Shown here: positions 9,166-17,242 of the stretch, piece after piece
How the letters are laid out: each line of letters opens with the position of its first letter
Position numbering within the stretch: the stretch's first letter is position 1
NCBI GenBank assembly: GCA_050175155.1
Contig: JBFXJF010000016.1
Coordinates: 1 to 48,891 of the forward strand
Direction: 5' to 3'
DNA from: JBFXJF01 sp050175155
Lineage (GTDB): Bacteria; Bacillota; Bacilli; Tepidibacillales; Tepidibacillaceae
Length of the DNA stretch: 48,891 bases
Program-made: the position numbers and the translations under genes
The notes under the pieces: model-generated
The model's database searches: none
Told to the model about the DNA's origin: nothing
The model's input: only the letters and a program-made list of their open reading frames with translations

Positions 9166-9714
9166 TTGGGGTTTTCAAAGTTATTTTGGGGTTTTATTTT
9201 TCTTATAAATTTAAATATTAACAACTTTGATATATTACCTGACGTGTTAGGATATATTCTAATTTACCTTGGACTGCGCCAACTGATAAGCTTAAACATC
9301 AATTTTCAGATTGCAAGCAATATAAGTTTGCCACTTATTTTTTTATCTATTCTTAAGATCCCTATATCATTATATCAATTATATGATTTACTATTTATTA
9401 CTTCTGCTGCTATTTTTAACTTAGTATACCTCTTTCTTAGTTTAATTATGGTATATAGGATATTTACTGGTATTCAAGAATCCTCTAAAAAATCCAACAA
9501 CTTTAACCTCGAAATAAAATCTATTTATACATGGAAGTTATTTTTAGCCTTTAACGTTTTATTAGTTATTAATATAATTATTCCATTAAATATATTATCC
9601 TGGTTTATATCTATTTCTTCTGTTTTTATTTATTTTTTTATTTTGTTATTACTTTGGGAAGCAAAGTATAAAATAACTCTTCCAAATAAAAGTCGAGTTT
9701 ATTATGCCCCCTAA
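9166..9714 (+). CDS. Polytopic membrane protein of unknown function
   Basis: The protein has 182 aa and about five membrane segments. The N-terminal segment is followed by NNFDILPDVLGYILIYLGL, a pattern I have seen in uncharacterised Clostridia membrane proteins ('DILPDxxGYILI'). The start is TTG, fixed by AAGGAGG ending 8 nt upstream; no other start is as well placed. It converges on the zinc-ribbon gene downstream. Function is unknown. Confidence 0.75.
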   Translation: MGFSKLFWGFIFLINLNINNFDILPDVLGYILIYLGLRQLISLNINFQIASNISLPLIFLSILKIPISLYQLYDLLFITSAAIFNLVYLFLSLIMVYRIFTGIQESSKKSNNFNLEIKSIYTWKLFLAFNVLLVINIIIPLNILSWFISISSVFIYFFILLLLWEAKYKITLPNKSRVYYAP

Positions 9715-9728
9715 AATAATATTTCTTT

Positions 9729-9923
9729 TTATTTATTATAACTTATTTTTCTATTAGAATTTTGGTTATTATGGATGTTGTTTGCTTTCCTTTTTGTTCT
9801 ACACTCTTTACACCTTACCGGCTTATTTTCAAAACCTTTTTGTAAAAAAAACTCTTGTTCTCCTGCAGAAAAAGTAAACTGATTCCCACAATCTTTACAT
9901 ACAATAATTTTATCTTGTTGCAT
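9729..9923 (-). CDS. Small zinc-ribbon protein
   Basis: The protein has 64 aa, with two Cys pairs (CKDCG near residues 9-13 and CKECR near 38-42) separated by a FTFSAGEQEFFLQKGF helix-like stretch. This matches the 'probable zinc-binding domain' family of small zinc ribbons found in bacteria. The tail is rich in Asn, Lys and Arg, compatible with nucleic-acid contact. GAGGGGGA lies 8 nt before the ATG. The role is unknown. Confidence 0.82.
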   Translation of the reverse strand: MQQDKIIVCKDCGNQFTFSAGEQEFFLQKGFENKPVRCKECRTKRKANNIHNNQNSNRKISYNK

Positions 9924-10064
9924 ATTTTTAAATCCCCCTCTAAAAATGTTTAACTTTTAAATTGTTAATTTACTTTGACTATTTGTCCTTTAATGAAAAT
10001 ATATTCTATATATTTTTCTTTATTACTTTAAATCTAGAATGTTCGTATTTCCTCTAATTAAAAC

Positions 10065-10113
10065 AATTAAAGAAACTTCCCTGTAAAAAATATTACGGGA
10101 AGTTTCTTTAATT
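10065..10113 (-). terminator. Terminator of the methionine operon
   Basis: ATTAAAGAAACTTCCC (10066-10081) is the exact complement of 10097-10112, giving a 16-bp stem with an AT-rich loop. It sits just after the stop of the kinase-fold gene and ends the metY-metA transcript. T-rich flanks on both sides allow bidirectional use. Confidence 0.8.
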
Positions 10114-10125
10114 TAAATAAGTAAA

Positions 10126-10848
10126 TTAAATTATATATAGTTCTTCTAGAAAGAGTTTCCTTCTTTTCTCAATTTTACTTAGTTGTTCATTATAAGATTT
10201 ATAAATTAAATCATTAGAAAAGCTATATTCAACATTTAATATAGTTAATAAATCTATAAATATTCTTTTTTTATATTCTGTTGCTATTGGGTTATAGGTT
10301 AACATATAGGCTAATGATTTTGTATAATCTGTTAGCTTTTCACCTACGCTTACATTTTCAAAGTCTAATCCGTATAATTTATCCCCTTTTAAAATAAAAT
10401 TTTTAAAGTTGATGTCAACAAGTGATACGGTTCTTTGATTATTAATAACATCGAGTGAATCTAGATATATACCTACAGAGGATAGTTGGTCTAAGTAGTC
10501 AATTTTTGTTAAAGAGTGCTGAAAAAATTCAATCCATTGAAAAAGCAAAATCATTAGTTTTTTCCCTGATTCAATATTATTATTTTGCTCATATCTTTCT
10601 AACCTGTTTAAAAAGGTTTCTCCTTGAATATATTGGAGCTTTATCGACATTTCTTTATCATTATATCCAATTACTTGAGGGTAATTAAATTTATCAATTT
10701 TTTTTTCTTTTTCTAAAAGATGATATATCTTTAATTCTCTACTAAAAAATTCTTCTTCTTCAAATTTCTTAACAACTTCTAAATTATCCCCATTCTCAAC
10801 AAGCCAAACTGCATTTCTTTTAGATGATAGTTTTTTTATATTATTCAT
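10126..10848 (-). CDS. Small kinase-fold (APH/ChoK-like) protein
   Basis: This 240-aa protein resembles aminoglycoside/choline phosphotransferase-type kinases. LVENGDNLEVVKKF is the Lys-bearing N-lobe strand, LVDINFKNFIL near residue 145 replaces the usual HGDxxxxNIL catalytic loop (Asp and Asn kept, His-Gly replaced), and GLDFENVSVG supplies the metal-binding DFE. It is shorter than most members, which have 260-350 aa. It is the last gene before the terminator, about 40 bp after metA, so it probably shares the methionine-operon transcript. A substrate linked to sulfur or amino-acid metabolism is only an inference. It could also be a lipopolysaccharide-kinase-like or regulatory pseudokinase. 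Confidence 0.6.
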   Translation of the reverse strand: MNNIKKLSSKRNAVWLVENGDNLEVVKKFEEEEFFSRELKIYHLLEKEKKIDKFNYPQVIGYNDKEMSIKLQYIQGETFLNRLERYEQNNNIESGKKLMILLFQWIEFFQHSLTKIDYLDQLSSVGIYLDSLDVINNQRTVSLVDINFKNFILKGDKLYGLDFENVSVGEKLTDYTKSLAYMLTYNPIATEYKKRIFIDLLTILNVEYSFSNDLIYKSYNEQLSKIEKRRKLFLEELYII

Positions 10849-10887
10849 AGATTAATTTACACCACATTTAAGTTCTATTTTTCTAAC

Positions 10888-11793
10888 CTAATCTAAATTA
10901 TAATCTGTAACCTGGTATACATAATAATTTAACCAATTAGCAAACAATAGATTAGCATGACTTCTCCATCTATTTATTGGATTTAATTCTGGATTATTCT
11001 CTGGGTAATAATTGATTGGCAACTTAATATCCAACCCTTTTTCTTTATCTCTAATATACTCGTTATGCAACGTTAAATCATCATATTCAAAATGGCCTGT
11101 TATAAATATCTTGCTATAATCACTATTTGAAATAATGTACACTCCTGCCTCTTCAGAAACACCTATTACTGTCAATTCATCTACTTTTTCAATATCTTCT
11201 CTTTTTGTTTGTGTGTGTCTAGAATGTGGTGCTAAAAATTTGTCATCAAATCCATTTACTAAATAAGATCTATTAATAATCTGATGTTCAAAGATGCCGA
11301 ACATTTTTTCCTCAAGCGGGCTTTTTGGTACATTATAGAAATGGTATAGTCCTGCTTGAGCTCCCCAACAAATGTATAACGTGGATACTACATTTTTATC
11401 AGAATAATCCATTATTTCTTTAAGTTCATCCCAATAATCAACATCCTCAAATTCCATATGTTCAACAGGTGCTCCAGTAATTATCATTCCATCGAACTTC
11501 TTCCCTTTTATATCATCAAAGGTTTTATAAAATGTGTTCAAATGATTTACATCAACATTCTTGCTGCTGTGCGTCTTAGAATGAATGAATGTTACTTCTA
11601 TTTGAATTAGACTGTTTGAAATAAGTCTTAGTAGTTGTGTCTCCGTTACTATTTTTAATGGCATCAGATTCAAAATTAAAATTTGCAATGGTCTTATATC
11701 TTGATTCAATGCCCTTTTCTCTTTCATTAAAAATAGCCCTTCTTCTGTTAATGTTTTATACGCTGGAAATTGTTCAGGTATAATTATCGGCAT
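10888..11793 (-). CDS. metA: Homoserine O-acetyltransferase (MetA family)
   Basis: It activates homoserine for methionine synthesis. The 301 aa match the glutamine-amidotransferase-like MetA family: MPIIIPEQFPAY start, Cys142 nucleophile in CWGAQAGLYHFY, and His234/Glu236 in ITGHFEYD. Residue 111 is Glu (TGAPVE). In this family Glu111 is associated with acetyl-CoA and Gly111 with succinyl-CoA, so acetyl-CoA is predicted despite the usual 'succinyltransferase' label. The adjacent O-acetylhomoserine sulfhydrylase gene agrees. The gap to metY is about 16 bp, and the two should be co-transcribed. Confidence 0.93.
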   Translation of the reverse strand: MPIIIPEQFPAYKTLTEEGLFLMKEKRALNQDIRPLQILILNLMPLKIVTETQLLRLISNSLIQIEVTFIHSKTHSSKNVDVNHLNTFYKTFDDIKGKKFDGMIITGAPVEHMEFEDVDYWDELKEIMDYSDKNVVSTLYICWGAQAGLYHFYNVPKSPLEEKMFGIFEHQIINRSYLVNGFDDKFLAPHSRHTQTKREDIEKVDELTVIGVSEEAGVYIISNSDYSKIFITGHFEYDDLTLHNEYIRDKEKGLDIKLPINYYPENNPELNPINRWRSHANLLFANWLNYYVYQVTDYNLD

Positions 11794-11809
11794 TAAATTA
11801 CCTCTTCTC

Positions 11810-13087
11810 TTAGCAGTACTTTAAAGCGTTATTAAAATCTTCCTTAATATCATTTATATCTTCTATCCCAACGGATACACGAATTAAATCTGGCAATACG
11901 CCTGATGTAATTTGTTCCTCTTCGGTTAGTTGACTATGTGTTGTGCTTCCTGGATGTATAACGAGAGTTCTTGTATCTCCAATATTAGGTACCAGGCTTG
12001 CTAACTTAACATTATTAATAAACTTCTTCCCAGCCTCTTTTCCCCCTTTAACCCTAAACGTCAATACCCCACTTACCCCCAATGGCAAGTATTTTTTTGC
12101 TAAATTATACGACGTATGACTTTCCAACAAAGGATATGAAACCTGTTCAACCATTTCATGTTTTTCTAAATATAAAGCTAATTCTAAAGCATTGTCACAA
12201 TGTTTTCTCATCCTTAGTGGCAACGTTTCTAATCCTAAGTGTAACAGAAAAGAGTTAAAAGGACTTATTGTTGATCCTATATCTCGTAATAGTTGTACTC
12301 TAGCTTTAACTATATATGCAAGCTTTCCGAATGTTTTAACATATTCCATGCCATGATAACTCGGGTCCTTTTCTACCAGTCCTGGATACTTTCCATTATC
12401 CCAATTAAAGTTACCACTATCTATTATAATACCGCCGATACTATTACCATGACCCCCAAGATATTTTGTAGCTGAGTATACAACAATATCAGCACCTAAT
12501 TCTATACACTTAATAAGATATGGAGTAGCAAATGTATTATCTACAACTAGAGGAACTCCGTTCTCCTTTGCTAATGTAGAAAATTTATTAAAATCCAAAA
12601 TATTAAGACCAGGATTACCAATTGTTTCACCATACAAAACTTTTGTATTCTTCATAAATACCTTTGAAAATTCTTCTATAGAAGCATCAGGATCAATAAA
12701 TGTAACATCTATTCCAAATTTTTTAAAAGTATATTTGAATAATGTATACGTTCCTCCATATAGATTAGAGGCTGCAACAATATGGTCCCCAGCTTCACAA
12801 ATATTTAAAATAGCTAACATTATAGCTGCTTGTCCAGAAGAAGTGGCTAATGCTCCGACACCCCCTTCTAATAAATTCATTTTTTCTTCAAAAAAAGAAT
12901 TTGTAGGGTTGTTTATCCTCGTGTATATATTTCCTTCTTCCTTCAAATCGAATAATCTTGCTGCCCTATCTGCATTGAAAAGATCATATGATGCCGTCTG
13001 GTGAATTGGAATAGTTTTTGCTCCTGTTTTATCTGGTTGATAACTTCCATGTACTGCTAAAGTAGATAATTTCCAATTGTTATTCAT
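11810..13087 (-). CDS. metY: O-acetylhomoserine sulfhydrylase
   Basis: A 425-aa PLP enzyme of the Cys/Met metabolism family that converts O-acetylhomoserine and sulfide to homocysteine. The PLP Lys is K208 in YSATKYLGGHG. IYTRINNPT near residue 55 and ATSSGQAA near 82 bind the cofactor phosphate and substrate. The length of about 425-430 aa and the insert after GYP-like KYPGLVEKDPSYHG fit MetY rather than MetB or MetC (380-400 aa). GGAGGTAAATT precedes the ATG. Only 25 bp separate it from the upstream YaiI/YqxD gene, leaving no room for an S-box leader. Upstream control must act from further away. Confidence 0.93.
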   Translation of the reverse strand: MNNNWKLSTLAVHGSYQPDKTGAKTIPIHQTASYDLFNADRAARLFDLKEEGNIYTRINNPTNSFFEEKMNLLEGGVGALATSSGQAAIMLAILNICEAGDHIVAASNLYGGTYTLFKYTFKKFGIDVTFIDPDASIEEFSKVFMKNTKVLYGETIGNPGLNILDFNKFSTLAKENGVPLVVDNTFATPYLIKCIELGADIVVYSATKYLGGHGNSIGGIIIDSGNFNWDNGKYPGLVEKDPSYHGMEYVKTFGKLAYIVKARVQLLRDIGSTISPFNSFLLHLGLETLPLRMRKHCDNALELALYLEKHEMVEQVSYPLLESHTSYNLAKKYLPLGVSGVLTFRVKGGKEAGKKFINNVKLASLVPNIGDTRTLVIHPGSTTHSQLTEEEQITSGVLPDLIRVSVGIEDINDIKEDFNNALKYC

Positions 13088-13112
13088 AATTTACCTCCAT
13101 TAAATTTCACTA

Positions 13113-13544
13113 TCAGACTTTAACTAGTTCCCTAAATTGATTTTCAAATGTAACCGAATTTACTTTTGTCCATTTCCTTGGTCCTGTTGTTTTTCCCCCT
13201 GAGCGTCGTACTTTCTGCGAAATATGTCTTTCAAATAACAATTTATCAATATTCCCATCCGTATATACTAGCCCATACTGATTCATTGCTTTCGCACCTT
13301 TTGCTAATACCATTGCTGCAACACCATAATCCTGCGTAATAACAATATCACCATAAGAAACATTATTCGCTAAAGCTATATCTACTGAGTCCTTTGACTT
13401 ATCAACCGTCACAACCTCAGAATACCCATCATTAATAACATGACACACATCTACATACATCATAACATGTATGTTATATTCTTTAGCTACTTGTATAATT
13501 ATTTCCTTTACAGGACAAGCATCAGCATCAACCAAAATCTTCAT
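13113..13544 (-). CDS. YaiI/YqxD family protein (UPF0178, DUF188)
   Basis: The protein has 143 aa, and the start MKILVDADACPVK is diagnostic of the family, a PIN-like fold with conserved Asp residues (DADACP; VTQDYG near residue 75) of unproven nuclease function. The frame stays open further upstream to 13577, but those 11 codons come from the inverted repeat of the neighbouring RAYT element. GGGAGGGGG just before the ATG at 13544 fixes the start. The C-terminal RRSGGKTTGPRKWT motif is typical. metY follows after 25 bp. Confidence 0.92.
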   Translation of the reverse strand: MKILVDADACPVKEIIIQVAKEYNIHVMMYVDVCHVINDGYSEVVTVDKSKDSVDIALANNVSYGDIVITQDYGVAAMVLAKGAKAMNQYGLVYTDGNIDKLLFERHISQKVRRSGGKTTGPRKWTKVNSVTFENQFRELVKV

Positions 13545-13571
13545 ATTTCCCCCTCCCAACCAAACAAAGGG

Positions 13572-13598
13572 AAACAAAGGGGACGGTTCTTTTTGTTT
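13572..13598 (+). repeat. Left 27-bp inverted repeat of the RAYT element
   Basis: It is the exact reverse complement of 14449-14475. The core is AGGGGACGGTTCTTTTTG. It is itself flanked by CAAACAAAGG (13561) and CCTTTGTTTG (13601), a further 10-bp inverted pair, so single-stranded DNA could fold into a REP-like hairpin as required for Y1 enzymes. Confidence 0.9.
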
Positions 13599-13625
13599 GT
13601 CCTTTGTTTGCTCTTTCTTTGTTTG

Positions 13626-14414
13626 TTATTTTGTGTTTTTCTTTATTATCTCATATGTCATGCCTAGCGTTAAATCCGTTAAGCGGGCTATCTGTCTAAG
13701 TGTAAGTTTTGTTTTATCTGATAATTCTTCTACTAGTTCACATATCCACTTCGGGTTATTCTTCAGTTCTTTAGCATCTATAATTCCCTTTTCTTTTAAA
13801 TATTCTGTAATAATTTTCTGTCCTTCTCTTTGTCTGTATTTTTCTCTATCCTCTTTTATTTCTAAATATTCATAAACGTCCTCTTGATTATGAAATTCCT
13901 CGAAATTAATAATCTTATTATTAAAGAAACCTAATATAAAAGCTTTATGCTCTTCTATTATATGATTGCTATTATTGTCTATAAAGCATTTATAACTACT
14001 CCATTCATAAACCTCCTTATTAATTATAATTTTTGACTTTATTGGATTATTATGAATATACCTTATAACCCCAAGCATATATTTATCATCTTCTATATTT
14101 TCACTTCTATATCTATCACCAAATACTGGACCTATTCTTTTCTTACTTTTATTGTAATAGGCGGCATACTTCAAACTAATTATTTTTATTGCTTTTGACA
14201 TATCATCTATTTTTGCTTTAAGCAATAAATGTACATGATTATCCATAATGCACCATGCTACTATCCCTATAAGATTATTTTTTTCTTCCCTTTTTATTAA
14301 TTCTAGTATTTTTCTTTTTTGATCTTCTGTATTAAAGATATATTCTCTGTTTATACCCCTTAACATTACATGATAGTAGTTTGTTATACTCTCTTTCCTT
14401 GCTTGTCTTGCCAT
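13626..14414 (-). CDS. REP-associated tyrosine transposase (RAYT, Y1 HUH family)
   Basis: The protein has 262 aa and is a Y1 transposase_IS200-like single-strand endonuclease. YYHVMLRGINREYIF near the N-terminus and the HUH motif in MDNHVHLLLKAK are clear. A Tyr cluster in SLKYAAYYNKSKKRIGPVFGDRYRSE contains the predicted nucleophile, followed by YIHNNP. The C-terminal 40 residues (KTKLTLRQIARLTDLTLG) look like a helix-turn-helix that may read the palindromic repeat. GAGGTGATAAT precedes the ATG. The frame looks intact. The stop lies in the T-rich flank of the left repeat. RAYTs are usually single-copy, host-tamed genes rather than active transposons. Confidence 0.9.
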   Translation of the reverse strand: MARQARKESITNYYHVMLRGINREYIFNTEDQKRKILELIKREEKNNLIGIVAWCIMDNHVHLLLKAKIDDMSKAIKIISLKYAAYYNKSKKRIGPVFGDRYRSENIEDDKYMLGVIRYIHNNPIKSKIIINKEVYEWSSYKCFIDNNSNHIIEEHKAFILGFFNNKIINFEEFHNQEDVYEYLEIKEDREKYRQREGQKIITEYLKEKGIIDAKELKNNPKWICELVEELSDKTKLTLRQIARLTDLTLGMTYEIIKKNTK

Positions 14415-14445
14415 ATTATCACCTCAGAAATACTATATCATAGCT

Positions 14446-14904
14446 TTAAAACAAAAAGAACCGTCCCCTTTGTTTGTCATTTGCTTTATCTACTCTTACG
14501 TTATAAATCAAACCAATCAATATAAATGCCCCACCTATTATTTTGCCTTTAGATAATAGATCGAGAAAAAAATAATCAATTATAGCGCTTGTAAAAATCT
14601 GTCCGATAAAGGCTAATATTACTAGATAAGCAGCAGCAATTTTCGGTACAATGACATTAGATGCCCAAATTACCAGCAATCCCACTAAACCCCCAAAATA
14701 AAAAAAATACGGTATTGTTTTTAAATTTGCAACAGCTGGGATATTCTCCTCTACAACTACTAGGAGTATAAAGGAAGTAAGCAAGCCTACTGAGAAATTA
14801 ATTACAATATCATTAACAATTCCTATTTTTTGAGCAAGTTTTCCGTTTAATATTGTTGCTATAACAACTGAAAATCCAATTATTAAAGCTAATAATAGAT
14901 ACAA
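14446..14904 (-). CDS. YdcZ-type DMT transporter subunit A (DUF606)
   Basis: A small integral membrane protein (about 152 aa, five hydrophobic segments) of the DUF606/YdcZ branch of the drug/metabolite transporters. It is paired with a similar gene just upstream and probably works as a heterodimer. The start is likely the TTG at 14904: AAGGAG overlaps the GTG at 14913 but sits 8 nt from the TTG. The last residues (KQRGRFFLF) are encoded by the right inverted repeat of the RAYT element, so insertion replaced the native C-terminus. The last membrane segment (IIGGAFILIGLIYNV) is still complete. The substrate is unknown. Confidence 0.8.
   Translation of the reverse strand: MYLLLALIIGFSVVIATILNGKLAQKIGIVNDIVINFSVGLLTSFILLVVVEENIPAVANLKTIPYFFYFGGLVGLLVIWASNVIVPKIAAAYLVILAFIGQIFTSAIIDYFFLDLLSKGKIIGGAFILIGLIYNVRVDKANDKQRGRFFLF
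14449..14475 (-). repeat. Right 27-bp inverted repeat of the RAYT element
   Basis: It is the exact reverse complement of 13572-13598. It overlaps the 3' end and stop codon of the ydcZ-like gene. Confidence 0.9.
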
Positions 14905-14927
14905 AATCTTCACTCCTTCTTAAGTAT

Positions 14928-15350
14928 CTAAAGCAAAATCATAAATACTATTCCAACTAATATGAAAGAATAACCAATAAGCTTCTCTTTTCTAAATTTT
15001 ATTACTGGCATTTGAAAAAGACCATAATTATCTATTAATCCTGATATTATTAATTGACCAAATAAACTAACAGCAATTGTCAAAGTAACACCCATCTTGT
15101 TTATACAAACATTGTTTAAAACGACTACAAGTACACTTAGAATACCTGGGAGAAAAAAAATAAGAGGTATCTCTTTTAGTTGAAATTTTTTTTGTTTTTT
15201 AAAAATTAATACTATTAATATAAGAATAAATCCCAATACATGATATATAAAATTGCTAAAATAAGGACCTGTCATACTGGCTAATACACCATTTACAGAA
15301 ACCATGCCCGCAATTATTATACCCACAAAAAATGCTAATCCTTTGTACAT
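14928..15350 (-). CDS. YdcZ-type DMT transporter subunit B (DUF606)
   Basis: The protein has 140 aa and about five membrane helices (MYKGLAFFVGIIIAGMVSVNGVLA; FILILIVLIF; FFLPGILSVLVVVLNNVCI; LTIAVSLFGQLIISGLIDNYG; SFILVGIVFMILL). The FGQLIxSxxIDxxG pattern is shared with the following gene and is typical of the YdcZ family. AGGAGGGG lies next to the ATG. The two genes are separated by about 20 bp and are surely co-transcribed. Many Firmicutes carry such tandem half-size pairs. The substrate is unknown. Confidence 0.85.
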   Translation of the reverse strand: MYKGLAFFVGIIIAGMVSVNGVLASMTGPYFSNFIYHVLGFILILIVLIFKKQKKFQLKEIPLIFFLPGILSVLVVVLNNVCINKMGVTLTIAVSLFGQLIISGLIDNYGLFQMPVIKFRKEKLIGYSFILVGIVFMILL

Positions 15351-15473
15351 CCTTCCCCTCCTAATTATACTTTTTGCGAGAATTAGCCAATAACTACTTC
15401 AACTCATTATAGTGTCTTATATTCCTCAAATAAAGGATTCTTTTTTATATCCAAACTTAAGTATTTGACTAAG

Positions 15474-15502
15474 TTGATTTATTGCATTTTAACTGGTATT
15501 AT
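15474..15502 (+). promoter_or_regulatory. Predicted sigma-A promoter of the ACT / UPF0210 operon
   Basis: TTGATT (15474-15479) and TATTAT (15497-15502) lie 17 bp apart, about 70 bp before the first start codon. Confidence 0.5.
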
Positions 15503-15570
15503 CAAGTTTAATAATTTGATTTTGACTATATTTTTTTAACAATTCTAAATTTAATGGGGGAATTTTAAAT

Positions 15571-15840
15571 ATGAACGCTGTAATAACCGTAATAGGTAAA
15601 GATAAAATTGGCATAATAGCCGAGATAACAACTGTCCTTGCTAAATATCATGTCAATATTCTAGATATAAGTCAAACAATATTACAAGATTATTTTACTA
15701 TGATTATGATTGTTGATTTATTAAAAATGAATATTAGTTTTGATCAACTGTCAAACAATCTTTCAGAAATTGGAGAGGAATTTGGGTTGTCGGTTAAAAT
15801 TCAGCATCAAGATATTTTTAATGCTATGCACAAAATTTAG
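15571..15840 (+). CDS. ACT domain protein (UPF0237)
   Basis: An 89-aa stand-alone ACT domain. MNAVITVIGKDKIGIIAEITTVLAKYHVNILDISQTIL is the classic beta-alpha-beta ligand-binding start, with the Gly-Ile loop that contacts small ligands such as amino acids. GGGGGA precedes the ATG. It is followed after 19 bp by the UPF0210 gene, a pairing conserved in many Firmicutes and archaea. It probably acts as the small-molecule sensor or partner of that protein. Confidence 0.93.
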   Translation: MNAVITVIGKDKIGIIAEITTVLAKYHVNILDISQTILQDYFTMIMIVDLLKMNISFDQLSNNLSEIGEEFGLSVKIQHQDIFNAMHKI

Positions 15841-15859
15841 TAATAGGGGTTGAAAAAAT

Positions 15860-17218
15860 ATGAGTAAATTTAATAATATTCTAGAAACAATTAATATGAT
15901 TGAAAGAGATAAACTTGATATAAGAACAATTACAATGGGCATATCCTTGTTGGATTGTTGTGACTCTAATGGAGATAAATCTAGACAGAAAATATACGAT
16001 AAACTAACAAAGCATGCTGAAAATCTAGTTTCAATAAGTGATGAAATTGGAAAAAAATATGGTATCCCGATTATTAATAAAAGAATATCTGTAACTCCTA
16101 TTGCTCTTATAGCACAATCAAGTAATGAACAAGATTATGTTGAATACGCTAAAACACTTGATAAAGCAGCCCAATCAGTCGGAGTAAATTTTATTGGAGG
16201 GTTTTCCGCCTTAGTACAAAAAGGTTATACAAGCGGAGATATTAAGTTAATCAAATCTATTCCTGAGGCTTTATCTGTAACTGAAAGGGTTTGTTCCTCG
16301 GTAAACGTCGCGGATACAAGATCAGGAATTAATATGGATGCCGTAAAAGATATGGGTTACTTAATTAAACAAACCGCATTTCTTACAAAAGATTCAAATA
16401 GTATAGGTTGTGCTAAATTTGTTGTTTTTGCTAATGCAGTTGAAGACAACCCTTTTATGGCAGGAGCATTTCATGGAACAGGTGAAGCAGAAACTATTAT
16501 TAATATCGGAATTAGTGGCCCAGGAGCTATAAAATCTGCTCTCGAAAAGGTTAGAGGAGAAAGTTTTGATGTTGTAGCTGAAACTATTAAAAAGACTGCT
16601 TTTAAAATCACTCGTGCAGGTCAATTAATAGCAACCGAAGTATCGGACAGATTAGGTGTTCCTTTTGGTATTATAGACTTATCCCTTGCTCCAACAGCGG
16701 AAGTTGGAGATAGTGTTGCAAGAATATTAGAAGAAATTGGTGTTGATAGTTGTGGTGGGCATGGTACTACAGCAGCCTTAGCAATGTTAAATGATGCTGT
16801 AAAAAAAGGGGGAATTATGGCTTCTTCACACGTCGGAGGTCTAAGCGGTGCTTTTATCCCTGTAAGTGAGGATGAAGGAATGATAAACGCTGTTAGAGTT
16901 GGATCTCTCAATTTGGAAAAGCTTGAGGCAATGAGTTGTGTATGTTCTGTTGGTTTAGATATGGTTGCTATCCCTGGGGATATAAGTGAAGCTACAATAT
17001 CTGCTATTATCGCAGACGAAATGGCAATAGGTGTTATAAATAATAAAACTACTGCTGTTAGAATTATTCCTGTATACGGAATGGGAATTGGTGATGAAGT
17101 TGAATTCGGTGGTCTTCTAGGTAGAGCTCCTTTACTAGGTGTTAGTAATTTCTCAAGTAGTAGGCTAGTAGAACGTGGTGGAAGAATACCTGCCCCAGTT
17201 CATAGCTTTAAGAATTAG
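15860..17218 (+). CDS. UPF0210 (DUF711) family protein
   Basis: A 452-aa cytoplasmic protein of the UPF0210 family, known structurally to resemble pyruvate formate-lyase/ribonucleotide-reductase barrels but with no proven reaction. Signature stretches include IRTITMGISLLDC near residue 20, SVNVADTRSGINMDAV near 150, and SCGGHGTTAALAMLNDAVKKGG near 300. The C-terminus RGGRIPAPVHSFKN is the usual family end, so the gene is full length. AGGGGTTG precedes the ATG. It is co-transcribed with the ACT gene. Confidence 0.93.
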   Translation: MSKFNNILETINMIERDKLDIRTITMGISLLDCCDSNGDKSRQKIYDKLTKHAENLVSISDEIGKKYGIPIINKRISVTPIALIAQSSNEQDYVEYAKTLDKAAQSVGVNFIGGFSALVQKGYTSGDIKLIKSIPEALSVTERVCSSVNVADTRSGINMDAVKDMGYLIKQTAFLTKDSNSIGCAKFVVFANAVEDNPFMAGAFHGTGEAETIINIGISGPGAIKSALEKVRGESFDVVAETIKKTAFKITRAGQLIATEVSDRLGVPFGIIDLSLAPTAEVGDSVARILEEIGVDSCGGHGTTAALAMLNDAVKKGGIMASSHVGGLSGAFIPVSEDEGMINAVRVGSLNLEKLEAMSCVCSVGLDMVAIPGDISEATISAIIADEMAIGVINNKTTAVRIIPVYGMGIGDEVEFGGLLGRAPLLGVSNFSSSRLVERGGRIPAPVHSFKN

Positions 17219-17242
17219 TTATTTAAATATTTTTTCATTGTA

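Larger units (their letters stand above)
13561..14478 (-). mobile_element. RAYT element: Y1 transposase gene between inverted repeats
   Basis: A REP-associated tyrosine transposase gene is bounded by 27-bp perfect inverted copies of a GGGGACGGTTC-containing palindromic unit (13572-13598 and 14449-14475), with extra TTTGTTTG copies on the left side. Such GGGGACGGTTC repeats occur widely in Clostridia. The element lies between the yqxD-like gene and the ydcZ-like pair and supplies coding sequence at the ydcZ-like C-terminus. I could not identify a target duplication. Confidence 0.7.

Noticed and set aside
13088..13112. S-box (SAM) riboswitch before metY
   Set aside because: Only 25 bp separate metY from the upstream gene, and no S-box-like sequence is seen further upstream.
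13440..13875. Two plus-strand open frames with hydrophobic, Phe/Cys-rich translations
   Set aside because: They lie opposite the yqxD-like and RAYT genes and consist largely of translated repeat sequence; no RBS or family likeness.
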